Position numbers and translations under genes: made by a program | Assembly: GCA_900757025.1 (NCBI GenBank) | Contig: CAAEMG010000006.1 | Location: 1-10,312 of the forward strand | Length of the DNA: 10,312 nt | Direction: 5' to 3' | Source: Clostridia bacterium | Lineage (GTDB): Bacteria > Bacillota > Clostridia > Lachnospirales > Anaerotignaceae | Notes under the pieces: generated by a model | Databases searched by the model: none | What the model was told of the DNA's origin: nothing | Seen by the model: only the letters and a program-made list of their open reading frames with translations | Part shown: piece after piece, positions 1 to 6,554 of the stretch | Position numbering within the stretch: the first letter of the stretch is position 1 | Layout: each line of letters opens with the position of its first letter

Positions 1-6
1 TAACAA

Positions 7-645
7 ATGAGAGTCAGAAATAAGGCGTGGGCGCCGGAAGAGTTGGAAACAAACAAGCATATGATACATGACCCCGAAAGCTGTAAAGGAAGATGGCACG
101 AGGTTTTTGGAAACAATAACCCTATACACGTTGAAATAGGCTGCGGAAAAGGCAGATTTGTATCACAGATGGCTTTGGCACATCCGGATATAAACTATGT
201 CGGCATAGAAAGACAGACAACTGTTATAGCCATAGCTGCCAGAAGAATTGAAGAAGAGCAGAAAAATATTTTCCTTACACAGGTTGATGTTGAAAACCTT
301 GAAAGCTATTTTGAGGTTGGGGAAATTGACAGACTTTACATAAATTTCTGTGACCCTTGGCCAAAGAAAAAACAGGCTAAAAGAAGACTTACACACAAAA
401 ATTTCCTTGAAATGTATAAAAGAATTTTCGGCGAAAAAGCTGAAATTTTCTTTAAAACAGACAACAGAAACCTTTTTGAGTTTTCTCTTGAGGAATTTTG
501 CAATAACGGCTGGAAACTCGGAAATATTTCCCTTGACCTTCATAACAGCGACTGTGAAGGCAACATTATGACGGAATACGAAGAAAAATTTTCTTCAAAG
601 GGAATGCCTATTTATCGCCTTGAAGCAACATGGGAAAAAGCATAA
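7..645 (+). CDS. trmB: tRNA (guanine-N7-)-methyltransferase TrmB
   Basis: TrmB methylates N7 of guanine 46 in the tRNA variable loop, using S-adenosylmethionine, in the cytoplasm. The 212-aa product has the family's usual length. Visible landmarks are the SAM-binding EIGCGKG loop (residues 43-49), the acidic IER at 67-69 ending the next strand, the NFCDPWPKK segment (113-121) followed by a basic KRR, the KTDN motif (150-153), and the C-terminal TEYEEKF...G.PIYRLEA signature (189-207) typical of bacterial TrmB. The ATG at 7 is the first possible start in frame after a TAA at 1-3, which may be the stop of a preceding gene. No ribosome binding site is visible because the window begins there. It ends 24 bases before the leucine-operon promoter and no strong hairpin terminator separates them. 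I am sure of the family. Confidence 0.96.
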   Translation: MRVRNKAWAPEELETNKHMIHDPESCKGRWHEVFGNNNPIHVEIGCGKGRFVSQMALAHPDINYVGIERQTTVIAIAARRIEEEQKNIFLTQVDVENLESYFEVGEIDRLYINFCDPWPKKKQAKRRLTHKNFLEMYKRIFGEKAEIFFKTDNRNLFEFSLEEFCNNGWKLGNISLDLHNSDCEGNIMTEYEEKFSSKGMPIYRLEATWEKA

Positions 646-669
646 ATAAAAAAACATTGGACAAATATG

Positions 670-698
670 TTGACAAGCAAAAAACACTGTGCTAAAAT
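670..698 (+). promoter_or_regulatory. Sigma-A-type promoter of the leu operon
   Basis: TTGACA at 670-675 is a perfect -35 box. It is followed after exactly 17 bases by TAAAAT at 693-698, with TGC immediately before it (an extended -10). Transcription should begin near 705, about 30 bases upstream of the T-box Stem I. Spacing and match to consensus make this the best promoter in the window. Confidence 0.85.
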
Positions 699-734
699 GC
701 CAAGTAAATTGATGTTAATTGAATAACTTTTACA

Positions 735-1010
735 ACACTGTGAAGAGGAATAGTAGGTTTTAGAATGTTTTAAGAGAGTCTGCGGTTGGTGCGAGCAGGC
801 AGCTGAATAAAACCGAACTCGCCTTGGAGTGATTCGCTGAAAATACTTCGGTAAATAGGTGGAATCGGATGTCAACCGTTATAGTGACAGGATATCGGCT
901 ATAAGCCTGTATCTGATAAAGAGTATTCCTTTTTTGGAGGAATAAATTAGAGTGGTACCACGTAAGCACAGCCTTTCGTCTCTTACATAGAGATGAAAGG
1001 CTTTTTTTTA
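735..1010 (+). promoter_or_regulatory. T-box leader, leucine-specific
   Basis: This is a tRNA-sensing T-box riboswitch that controls leuA and the genes behind it. Stem I opens with GAAGAGGAATAGTA (the GA/kink-turn region), followed by an AGAGAG loop element. The specifier loop reads GAA-CTC-GCC, placing the specifier codon CTC (Leu) at 818-820 with the usual purine after it. Stem III is the TATTCC...GGAATA hairpin at 924-944. The conserved T-box AGAGTGGTACCACG lies at 949-962; its TGGT (953-956) is complementary to the ACCA end of a tRNA with discriminator A, as in tRNA-Leu. Known family logic: uncharged tRNA-Leu stabilises the antiterminator and permits readthrough, while charged tRNA lets the terminator at 970-1009 form. 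The specifier fits the downstream leu genes. Confidence 0.95.
970..1009 (+). terminator. Regulated intrinsic terminator of the T-box
   Basis: A 14-bp stem (970-983 with 989-1002, one G-T pair) closes a five-base loop, TACAT, and runs into eight T residues (1002-1009). The T-box antiterminator segment lies just upstream at about 949-968, the normal arrangement for mutually exclusive antiterminator and terminator folds. Confidence 0.93.
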
Positions 1011-1097
1011 TTTGGTTAAGCCTAAAAAATATAAGGAGCAGAAAAAAGTTGTAAGAGAAGTTCAAAAAAATTTATATTGCAAAGGAGCAAAAAAATT

Positions 1098-2753
1098 ATG
1101 ATGAACTACACAAAGTACAGACCTTATCCTACAATGAATATGCCAAACAGAAAATGGCCTAATAATGTTATTACAAAAGCACCTATCTGGTGCAGCGTTG
1201 ATATGAGAGACGGAAACCAGAGCCTTGAAATTCCAATGAGCCTTGAAGAAAAGCTTGAATTTTTCAAGTTCCTTGTTAAAACAGGCTTTAAAGAAATTGA
1301 AATCGGTTTCCCTGCCGCAAGCGATACGGAATTTGAATTTGCAAGAAAACTTATTGACGACCATCTTATTCCGGATGATGTTACGGTTCAGGTTCTTACA
1401 CAGAGCAGACCTCATATTATTTCAAAAACATTCCAGGCACTTAAAGGCGCAAAAAGAGCTATTGTACATCTCTACAACTCAACTTCAACTCTCCAGAGAG
1501 AAGTAGTATTCGGAAACAGCATGGAAAAAACAACTGCCCTTGCCGTTGCAGGTGCAAAACAGCTTGTTGAAGAGGCTGCGGCTATTGCGGAAACGGAATT
1601 TATTTTCCAGTATTCTCCGGAAAGCTTTACAGGAACTGAAATGCCTTATGCCGTTGAAATTTGCAACGCTGTTTTGGACGTATGGAAACCAACACCGGAC
1701 AAAAAGGCAATTATAAACCTTCCTTCAACAGTTGAAATGGCTACACCAAACGTATATGCAGACCAGATTGAATACTGCTGCGAAAACCTTAAATATCGTG
1801 ACAGCATTTTGGTAAGCCTTCATGCCCATAACGACAGAGGCACAGCTGTTGCGGCAACAGAACTTGCAATTATGGCAGGAGCCGACAGAGTTGAAGGAAC
1901 GCTTTTCGGAAACGGCGAAAGAACAGGCAACACAGATATTATGACAGTTGCAATGAACATTTTCTCACAGGGTATTGACCCAGAGCTTGATTTCAGCCAT
2001 ATTGACGAAGCAGTTGAAATATACGAAAAATCAACAAGAATGCCTGTTCATCCAAGACACCCATATGCAGGCGCACTTGTTTACACAGCTTTCTCCGGTT
2101 CACATCAGGACGCTATAAGAAAGGGTATGGAGGCTATGAAATCTCATCCGGACAGATGGGAGGTTCCTTATCTTCCTATTGACCCTAAGGACGTTGGAAG
2201 AAGCTATGACCCTATAGTAAGAATAAACAGCCAGAGCGGAAAAGGCGGAGTTGCCTTTATCTTGGAACAGCACTTCGGTTTATATCTTCCAAAGGCATTC
2301 CAGCAGGATTTCAGCTATGTTACAACAAAAATGAGCGATATTAAGCATATGGATTTAAAGCCTGATGTGATTTACGAGGCATTTAAGGAAAACTATGTTG
2401 ATATAAGAACACCTATAGAGCTTGAAAACTACAGAGAAACAGTAAACGGCTCTGATGATGTTGATGTTCAGGCGGAAATTAAATATTACGGACAGGAAGT
2501 TGTTATAAACGGACACGGAAACGGCGTTATTGATGCTTTCTGCCATGCCATGGAAAAACACTTTGATATTGTTATGGAAGTTATAGACTACCGTGAACAT
2601 TCTATGGAATACGGTACAAAGGCAAGAGCTATTTCTTATGTGCAGATTGCCGATAACGAAGGCGGAATGTATTTCGGAGCAGGTACATCAAGCAATATCA
2701 CAAAATCTTCATTAAGAGCTGTTGTAAGTGCAGCAAATAAAATGGTAAAATAA
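1098..2753 (+). CDS. leuA: 2-isopropylmalate synthase, type 2 (LeuA)
   Basis: LeuA condenses acetyl-CoA with 2-ketoisovalerate, the committed step of leucine synthesis. The 551-aa product resembles the long yeast/actinobacterial type 2 subfamily rather than the E. coli type. It has VDMRDGNQSL near residues 34-43 (catalytic Arg and metal-binding Asp), QVLTQSR and HLYNSTS segments, the metal-binding HAHNDRG at 242-248 and GNGERTGN at 271-278, all in the TIM barrel. The final ~120 residues match the position of the regulatory LeuA dimer domain, so leucine feedback is likely (inferred). I chose the ATG at 1098, with AAAGGAGC at 1081-1088 as ribosome binding site. A TTG at 1077 is in frame but would put that site inside the gene, and a second ATG at 1101 is also possible. 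It is the first gene behind the T-box. Confidence 0.96.
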   Translation: MMNYTKYRPYPTMNMPNRKWPNNVITKAPIWCSVDMRDGNQSLEIPMSLEEKLEFFKFLVKTGFKEIEIGFPAASDTEFEFARKLIDDHLIPDDVTVQVLTQSRPHIISKTFQALKGAKRAIVHLYNSTSTLQREVVFGNSMEKTTALAVAGAKQLVEEAAAIAETEFIFQYSPESFTGTEMPYAVEICNAVLDVWKPTPDKKAIINLPSTVEMATPNVYADQIEYCCENLKYRDSILVSLHAHNDRGTAVAATELAIMAGADRVEGTLFGNGERTGNTDIMTVAMNIFSQGIDPELDFSHIDEAVEIYEKSTRMPVHPRHPYAGALVYTAFSGSHQDAIRKGMEAMKSHPDRWEVPYLPIDPKDVGRSYDPIVRINSQSGKGGVAFILEQHFGLYLPKAFQQDFSYVTTKMSDIKHMDLKPDVIYEAFKENYVDIRTPIELENYRETVNGSDDVDVQAEIKYYGQEVVINGHGNGVIDAFCHAMEKHFDIVMEVIDYREHSMEYGTKARAISYVQIADNEGGMYFGAGTSSNITKSSLRAVVSAANKMVK

Positions 2754-2795
2754 AAATACGGGTTATAAATTTTTGAAAACGGAGGAAGAAAAAAT

Positions 2796-4070
2796 ATGGG
2801 AATGACAATGACGCAGAAAATACTTGCCGCACACGCAGGCCTTGACAGCGTTAAGGCAGGTCAGCTTATACAGGCGAAACTTGACGTTGTTATGGGAAAC
2901 GACATAACAACAGCTGTGGCACTTAAAGAATTTAAGAAAACAGGTGCAAAAGAAGTTTTTGACAAAGACAAAGTAGTTATAGTTCTTGACCATTTTACAC
3001 CGAACAAAGACATTAAGGCTGCCGAGCAGTGCAAAGCCTGCCGTACATTTGCTTATGATATGGAAGTTAAAAACTTCTTTGACGTAGGTCAGATGGGTAT
3101 TGAACATGCACTTCTTCCGGAAAAAGGCATTGTTGTTCCCGGACAGGTTATTATAGGTGCAGACTCACACACCTGTACATACGGAGCAATAGGCGCTTTT
3201 TCAACAGGAGTTGGCTCAACCGACATGGCAATAGGCATGGCAACAGGCGAGGCATGGTTTAAAGTTCCGAGTGCAATTAAATTTGTGCTTACAGGAAAGC
3301 CGGCAAAATGGATAAGCGGAAAAGACATTATTCTTCATATAATAGGTATGATTGGTGTTGACGGCGCATTATACAAAAGCATGGAATTTGTTGGCGACGG
3401 CATACAGTATCTTTCTATGGACGACAGATTTTCAATGGCTAATATGGCTATTGAGGCAGGTGCAAAAAACGGCATTTTCCCTGTTGACGAAAAAACAATG
3501 GAATATGTAAAAGAACATTCAACAAAAACACCTGTTAAATATGAAGCCGATGAAGATGCTGAATATGATGAGGTTTATACAATAGATTTAAGCACTCTTA
3601 AACCTACGGTATCATTCCCACACCTTCCCGAAAACACAAAAACAGTTGACGAAATACCGGAAATTAAAATAGATCAGGTAGTTATAGGAAGTTGTACAAA
3701 CGGCAGACTTGAAGATATGAAGATTGCCGCAGACATTTTAAGAGGAAAACAGGTTAATAAACACGTAAGAACAATAGTTATACCTGCAACACAGCAGATT
3801 TATCTTGACTGCATACGTCTTGGCTATGCAGAGGATATTATTAAAGCGGGAGCTGTTTTAAGCACACCTACCTGCGGCCCATGCCTTGGCGGACATATGG
3901 GAATTTTGGCTGCCGGCGAAAAATGTGTTTCTACAACAAACAGAAACTTTGTAGGCAGAATGGGACACGTTGAAAGTGAAGTGTATTTGGCAAGCCCTGC
4001 TGTTGCGGCAGCTTCGGCTTTGGCAGGATATATAGCAGATCCGGAAAAAATTGCAGGAGGTAACGAATAA
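2796..4070 (+). CDS. leuC: 3-isopropylmalate dehydratase large subunit
   Basis: LeuC is the [4Fe-4S] catalytic subunit of isopropylmalate isomerase, which with LeuD converts 2-isopropylmalate to 3-isopropylmalate. At 424 aa it belongs to the shorter archaeal-like LeuC/HacA-type group rather than the ~465-aa E. coli type. The aconitase-fold cues are VLDHFTPNKD, the GADSHTCTYGA segment, SCTNGR with cluster cysteine C300, and TPTCGPCLGGHMG with C360 and C363. These three cysteines hold the cluster. NRNFVGRMGH near the C-terminus is also a family motif. The ATG at 2796 follows GGAGGAAG (2781-2788). The gene starts 42 bases after leuA and ends one base before the leuD start, as expected for equimolar subunits. 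Nothing looks damaged. Confidence 0.97.
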   Translation: MGMTMTQKILAAHAGLDSVKAGQLIQAKLDVVMGNDITTAVALKEFKKTGAKEVFDKDKVVIVLDHFTPNKDIKAAEQCKACRTFAYDMEVKNFFDVGQMGIEHALLPEKGIVVPGQVIIGADSHTCTYGAIGAFSTGVGSTDMAIGMATGEAWFKVPSAIKFVLTGKPAKWISGKDIILHIIGMIGVDGALYKSMEFVGDGIQYLSMDDRFSMANMAIEAGAKNGIFPVDEKTMEYVKEHSTKTPVKYEADEDAEYDEVYTIDLSTLKPTVSFPHLPENTKTVDEIPEIKIDQVVIGSCTNGRLEDMKIAADILRGKQVNKHVRTIVIPATQQIYLDCIRLGYAEDIIKAGAVLSTPTCGPCLGGHMGILAAGEKCVSTTNRNFVGRMGHVESEVYLASPAVAAASALAGYIADPEKIAGGNE

Positions 4071-4071
4071 T

Positions 4072-4569
4072 ATGGAAAATGCAAAAGGCAGAGTATTCAA
4101 ATACGGTGATAATGTAGATACAGACGTAATCATTCCGGCAAGATACCTTAACGTATCAAGCGGAGAAGAACTTGCAAAATACTGTATGATAGATATTGAC
4201 AAGGATTTTGTAAACAAAGTTAAAAAAGGCGATATTATAGTTGCCGACAAAAACTTCGGCTGCGGTTCTTCAAGAGAACACGCACCTCTTGCAATTAAAT
4301 GTGCCGGTGTTTCATGCGTTATAGCATCAACATTTGCAAGAATTTTCTTCAGAAACGCAATTAATATCGGTCTTCCTATACTTGAATGTGACGAAGCCGC
4401 AAAGGACATTAAGGCAGATGATATTGTTTCGGTAGACTTTAACACAGGCATAATAACAAACGAAACAACAGGAAAAACATATAAGGCAGAGCCATTTCCT
4501 GAATTTATGCAGAAAATAATGGCAGCCGGCGGTTTGGTTAAGTATACAAGCGAGAAGATTAATAAGTAA
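4072..4569 (+). CDS. leuD: 3-isopropylmalate dehydratase small subunit
   Basis: LeuD is the swivel-domain partner of LeuC and completes the isopropylmalate isomerase active site. The product is 165 aa, matching the short LeuD that accompanies archaeal-like LeuC. Motifs are DTDVIIPARYL (16-26) and the substrate-loop signature NFGCGSSREHAP (61-72), followed by the RIFFRNAINIGLP segment (90-102). The ATG at 4072 is one base beyond the leuC stop, with GCAGGAGG at 4054-4060 inside leuC as ribosome binding site, so translational coupling is likely. A TTG at 4051 is also in frame but lies upstream of that site and would extend the protein into leuC, so I rejected it. Downstream lies a 530-base stretch of repeats rather than leuB directly. 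Confidence 0.96.
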   Translation: MENAKGRVFKYGDNVDTDVIIPARYLNVSSGEELAKYCMIDIDKDFVNKVKKGDIIVADKNFGCGSSREHAPLAIKCAGVSCVIASTFARIFFRNAINIGLPILECDEAAKDIKADDIVSVDFNTGIITNETTGKTYKAEPFPEFMQKIMAAGGLVKYTSEKINK

Positions 4570-4594
4570 AATAGGAGTTAACGGCGTAAAGACC

Positions 4595-4613
4595 TTGGGG
4601 GTTTTGCCCCCAA
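4595..4613 (+). repeat. GC-rich hairpin at the left edge of the leuD-leuB repeat block
   Basis: A seven-base-pair stem TTGGGGG/CCCCCAA with loop TTTTG lies 25 bases after leuD. No T-run follows it, so it is unlikely to be an efficient intrinsic terminator on this strand. Its layout (CC, G-rich arm, C-rich arm, ACC) looks like a degenerate reverse-complement version of the hairpin at 5033-5049 at the other end of the block. Confidence 0.6.
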
Positions 4614-4622
4614 TACCACCTA

Positions 4623-4767
4623 TGACCCTTTCTTGGTCAGGAATTTTCCTGCGGGCAGGTTCACAAATTCCCTTCGGGAACAGCTTCGCTGCCGCCGTAC
4701 ATTCTGGCGGTTTGCTTTGAAAACGCCTTCGGTGCCGAATCTATCTTTGCGGTTTCTTAAAGGGTCA
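4623..4767. repeat. Hairpin-rich non-coding repeat unit closed by 9-bp inverted arms
   Basis: TGACCCTTT at 4623-4631 and AAAGGGTCA at 4759-4767 are perfect inverted arms enclosing 127 bases. Inside is a string of adjacent short hairpins: CCTG/CAGG (4648-4659), TTCCC/GGGAA (4668-4680), CAGC/GCTG (4681-4691) and CCGCC/GGCGG (4692-4710). GC content is clearly above that of the coding DNA around it and no credible reading frame is present. The design is that of a dispersed intergenic repeat or of a structured RNA. I cannot tell whether it is repeated elsewhere in the genome. Confidence 0.55.
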
Positions 4768-4798
4768 ATCCAAAACTTGGACAAAATATTATCTTTTT

Positions 4799-4972
4799 TG
4801 TCATGTTGAGCGTAGATTTGTTGCGAAAACGGCTTTGCCGCCCGAAAGGGTTCGCAAGTCGAAACATCCCGTATCTTTGTCGGGTAAGTAAAGCAATGAT
4901 AAACTTTCGACTTTTACTTTGGGTTTATGGGATTCTTCGACTTCGCACTATCGTGCTGCGCTCAGAATGACA
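4799..4972. repeat. MITE-like element with TGTCAT..TGAGCG terminal inverted repeats
   Basis: The left end TGTCATGTTGAGCG (4799-4812) and the right end CGCTCAGAATGACA (4959-4972) are inverted repeats matching at 12 of 14 positions, 174 bp end to end. A second, nested inverted pair is AAGTCGAAACATCCC (4856-4870) against GGGATTCTTCGACTT (4928-4942). The TGTCATnnTGAGCG...GTCGAAnnATC pattern is one I recognise as a widespread short dispersed repeat in Firmicutes and other phyla; this is recollection, not a search. No transposase or open frame lies within, so any movement would have to be in trans. I see no clear target-site duplication. It sits between leuD and leuB. Confidence 0.6.
4821..4857. 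repeat. Compact three-way-junction inverted repeat
   Basis: TTGCGAA at 4821-4827 pairs perfectly with TTCGCAA at 4851-4857. Between them two further perfect hairpins are packed almost without linkers: CGGC-TTT-GCCG (4830-4840) and CCC-GAAA-GGG (4841-4850, a GNRA tetraloop if transcribed). The whole would fold as a 37-nt three-way junction. It lies within the left half of the element at 4799-4972, where simpler versions of that repeat family would have a short linker. Confidence 0.6.
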
Positions 4973-5004
4973 CAATTTATAAAGTTTTCTGACAAGGTTT
5001 GGGT

Positions 5005-5049
5005 CGAGCCTTTTTCCAAAGGCTCGCAGGGTGTGGGGCGGCGCCCCAC
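5005..5049 (+). repeat. Paired GC-rich hairpins upstream of leuB (repeat, possible weak attenuator)
   Basis: Two perfect hairpins stand side by side: CGAGCCTTT-ttcc-AAAGGCTCG (5005-5026, 9 bp) and GTGGGGC-ggc-GCCCCAC (5033-5049, 7 bp), the latter followed by GGTTTTAT. The arrangement of an AAGGCT-type hairpin, GGGTG and a GGGGC/GCCCC hairpin resembles a repeat common in clostridial intergenic regions (recollection). The short T-tract means the second hairpin might reduce readthrough into leuB, but it is not a strong terminator. Confidence 0.5.
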
Positions 5050-5099
5050 GGTTTTATCAGTATGCTAAATCCTAATTTACCAAAAAAGGAGCAGAAAAA

Positions 5100-6173
5100 A
5101 TGACATATAACATAGCAGTGCTTAAAGGCGACGGAATAGGTCCGGACATTGTTTCGGAGGCTATGAAATGCCTTGAGGCAGTAGGAAAAAAATTCGGACA
5201 TACATTTAACTTTAATGAAAAACTTGTAGGCGGAAGTGCATATGATGTTTACGGTGTTCCTCTTCCCGATGAAACACTTGAAGCCTGCAAAAAAAGCGAC
5301 TCAATTCTTCTTGGTGCTGTTGGCGGCCCTAAATGGGACCATCTTCCTGCCAATTTAAGACCGGAGGCAGGCGCACTTCTTAAACTTAGAAGCAGTCTTG
5401 GACTTTATGCCAATTTAAGACCTGCCATTATACATAAGGCCTTAAGCAGTGCCAGCCCTATTAAGCCGGAAATAATAGGCGACAGCCTTGATATTCTTGT
5501 TGTAAGAGAACTTACAGGCGGAATTTATTTTGGCGAAAGAGGCTACCGTGAAGGAAAATACGGTCAGGAAGCTTTTGACGTTGAGGCTTACAGTGAGTTT
5601 GAAATAAAAAGAATTGCCGTTCAGGCTTTTGAGGCGGCAATGAAGAGAAACAAACACGTAACAAGTATTGACAAAGCAAACGTTCTTGAAAGCAGCAAAC
5701 TTTGGAGAAAAACAGTTACAGAGGTTGCAAAAAATTATCCGGAAGTTACGCTTGACCATATGTATGTTGATAATGCAACAATGCAGCTTGTAAGAAATCC
5801 AAAACAGTTTGATGTAATTGTTACATCGAACATTTTCGGCGATATTATATCCGACGAGGCAAGCCAGATTACAGGTTCTATAGGTATGCTTCCTTCGGCA
5901 AGCCTTGCAGACGGTTCTTTCGGTATGTATGAGCCTATACATGGTTCTGCACCGGATATTGCCGGAATGGATATTGCAAACCCTATTGCTACAATTCTTT
6001 CTGCGGCAATGATGCTTAAATTCTCATTTGGTCTTAATGCAGAGTCTAAGGCTATTGAAGATGCCGTAACAAAGGCTCTTGATATGGGTTACAGAACTCC
6101 CGATATTTACACACAAGGCATGAAGAAAGTCGGCACAAAGGAAATGGGCAGACTTATCTGCGAAAATATCTGA
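5100..6173 (+). CDS. leuB: 3-isopropylmalate dehydrogenase
   Basis: LeuB oxidatively decarboxylates 3-isopropylmalate with NAD+, giving 2-ketoisocaproate, the last leu-specific step before transamination. The 357-aa product is full length. It shows LKGDGIGPDI at the N-terminus, GAVGGPKWD (72-80), substrate arginines in LRSSLGLYANLRP (R97, R107) and VRELTGGIYFG (R136, Y143), K192 in DKANVLESS, the metal aspartates D224, D248 and D252 in HMYVDNA and NIFGDIISDEAS, and the NAD-binding EPIHGSAPDIAG with D290 and N294 behind it. The ATG at 5100 follows AAAGGAGC (5086-5092). The gene is separated from leuD by 530 bases of repeats with no convincing promoter, so it probably depends on readthrough from the T-box operon, though an unrecognised promoter is possible. 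It ends just before a strong terminator. Confidence 0.97.
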   Translation: MTYNIAVLKGDGIGPDIVSEAMKCLEAVGKKFGHTFNFNEKLVGGSAYDVYGVPLPDETLEACKKSDSILLGAVGGPKWDHLPANLRPEAGALLKLRSSLGLYANLRPAIIHKALSSASPIKPEIIGDSLDILVVRELTGGIYFGERGYREGKYGQEAFDVEAYSEFEIKRIAVQAFEAAMKRNKHVTSIDKANVLESSKLWRKTVTEVAKNYPEVTLDHMYVDNATMQLVRNPKQFDVIVTSNIFGDIISDEASQITGSIGMLPSASLADGSFGMYEPIHGSAPDIAGMDIANPIATILSAAMMLKFSFGLNAESKAIEDAVTKALDMGYRTPDIYTQGMKKVGTKEMGRLICENI

Positions 6174-6183
6174 AATTAAAAAA

Positions 6184-6226
6184 ACGGTGTCTATGTATAT
6201 TGTTATATGCAAAGACACTGTTTTTT
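6184..6226. terminator. Bidirectional intrinsic terminator after leuB
   Basis: A nine-pair stem (6184-6192 with 6213-6221, one G-T) continues after a small internal loop into a six-pair stem (6195-6200 with 6205-6210) with loop TGTT. TTTTTT follows at 6221-6226, and A-residues precede it (6178-6184), so it also reads as a terminator on the minus strand. It sits between the convergent leuB and zinc-operon remnant. Confidence 0.9.
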
Positions 6227-6239
6227 ATTAAATTTATAT

Positions 6240-6542
6240 CTAATTTTCCATTACAGCATCGGCAATTATACAGCCGAAATAACGTATTTTTGTATCTGGG
6301 TCTTCATATGATGTAAATTGTCCTTTAATTATTACGGTTTTGCCTACATATTCCTCAGGCATGGTAAGCATATTAAAAACCTCGGAATAGACCATTGTAC
6401 TGCTTAAAACAGTTAAATCAAGTTCTCCGTTTTCGCCTATAATAACCATGTAATCTCCACAGTTTAATTCAAAATTTAAGTTTTTGATAATAGGTTTTCC
6501 GTTATAACCAACTGAAAGATTTTTGCATACTAACTGAGCCAT
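6240..6542 (-). pseudogene. Chimeric remnant: znuC-like ABC ATPase start fused to tail of another protein
   Basis: This 100-codon open frame is two gene fragments joined. Residues 1-39 (MAQLVCKNLSVGYNGKPIIK...GDYMVIIGENG) are the start of a metal-uptake ABC ATPase of the ZnuC type and stop inside Walker A; the GKS/T, Q-loop, ABC signature and Walker B are all missing, so it cannot be an ATPase. From about residue 40 (plus-strand position ~6426) the sequence becomes SSTMVYSEVFNML...YVGKTVIIKGQF...YFGCIIADA, which I recall as the C-terminal part of a conserved protein often placed near such transporters in Clostridia. That part also ends early with VMEN and a stop, where I would expect a cysteine-bearing continuation. 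The ATG at 6542 retains a site AAAGGA. It overlaps nothing and follows the znuA remnant by 12 bases. A deletion fusion is the simplest reading; expression of the short chimera is possible. Confidence 0.75.
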
Positions 6543-6554
6543 GATATGCTTCCT

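Noticed and set aside
1077..1097. TTG at 1077 as the leuA start
   Set aside because: It would place the GGAG site at 1083-1087 inside the coding region and lacks a site of its own at good spacing; the ATG at 1098 fits better.
4051..4071. TTG at 4051 as the leuD start
   Set aside because: The AGGAGG at 4055-4060 lies downstream of it and positions the ribosome for the ATG at 4072, and LeuD family proteins begin there.
3858..4451. Long minus-strand open frame (197 codons) antisense to leuC/leuD
   Set aside because: It is a mirror of two clear family genes, has no recognisable motifs and a low-complexity Ser/Cys-rich composition, and lacks a credible ribosome binding site.
4595..4613. Terminator for leuD
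   Set aside because: The hairpin is stable but no T-run follows on the plus strand.
4821..4857. tRNA or tmRNA fragment suggested by the multi-arm fold
   Set aside because: Only 37 bases with two short arms, no anticodon loop or T-loop sequence, and no acceptor end.
4590..5050. CRISPR array or phage attachment site
   Set aside because: The repeats are inverted and mutually different, with no regular direct repeats and spacers, and no integrase or tRNA gene nearby.
4977..5201. Minus-strand open frame across the leuB start
   Set aside because: It runs through hairpin repeats and the leuB start and its translation is composition noise.
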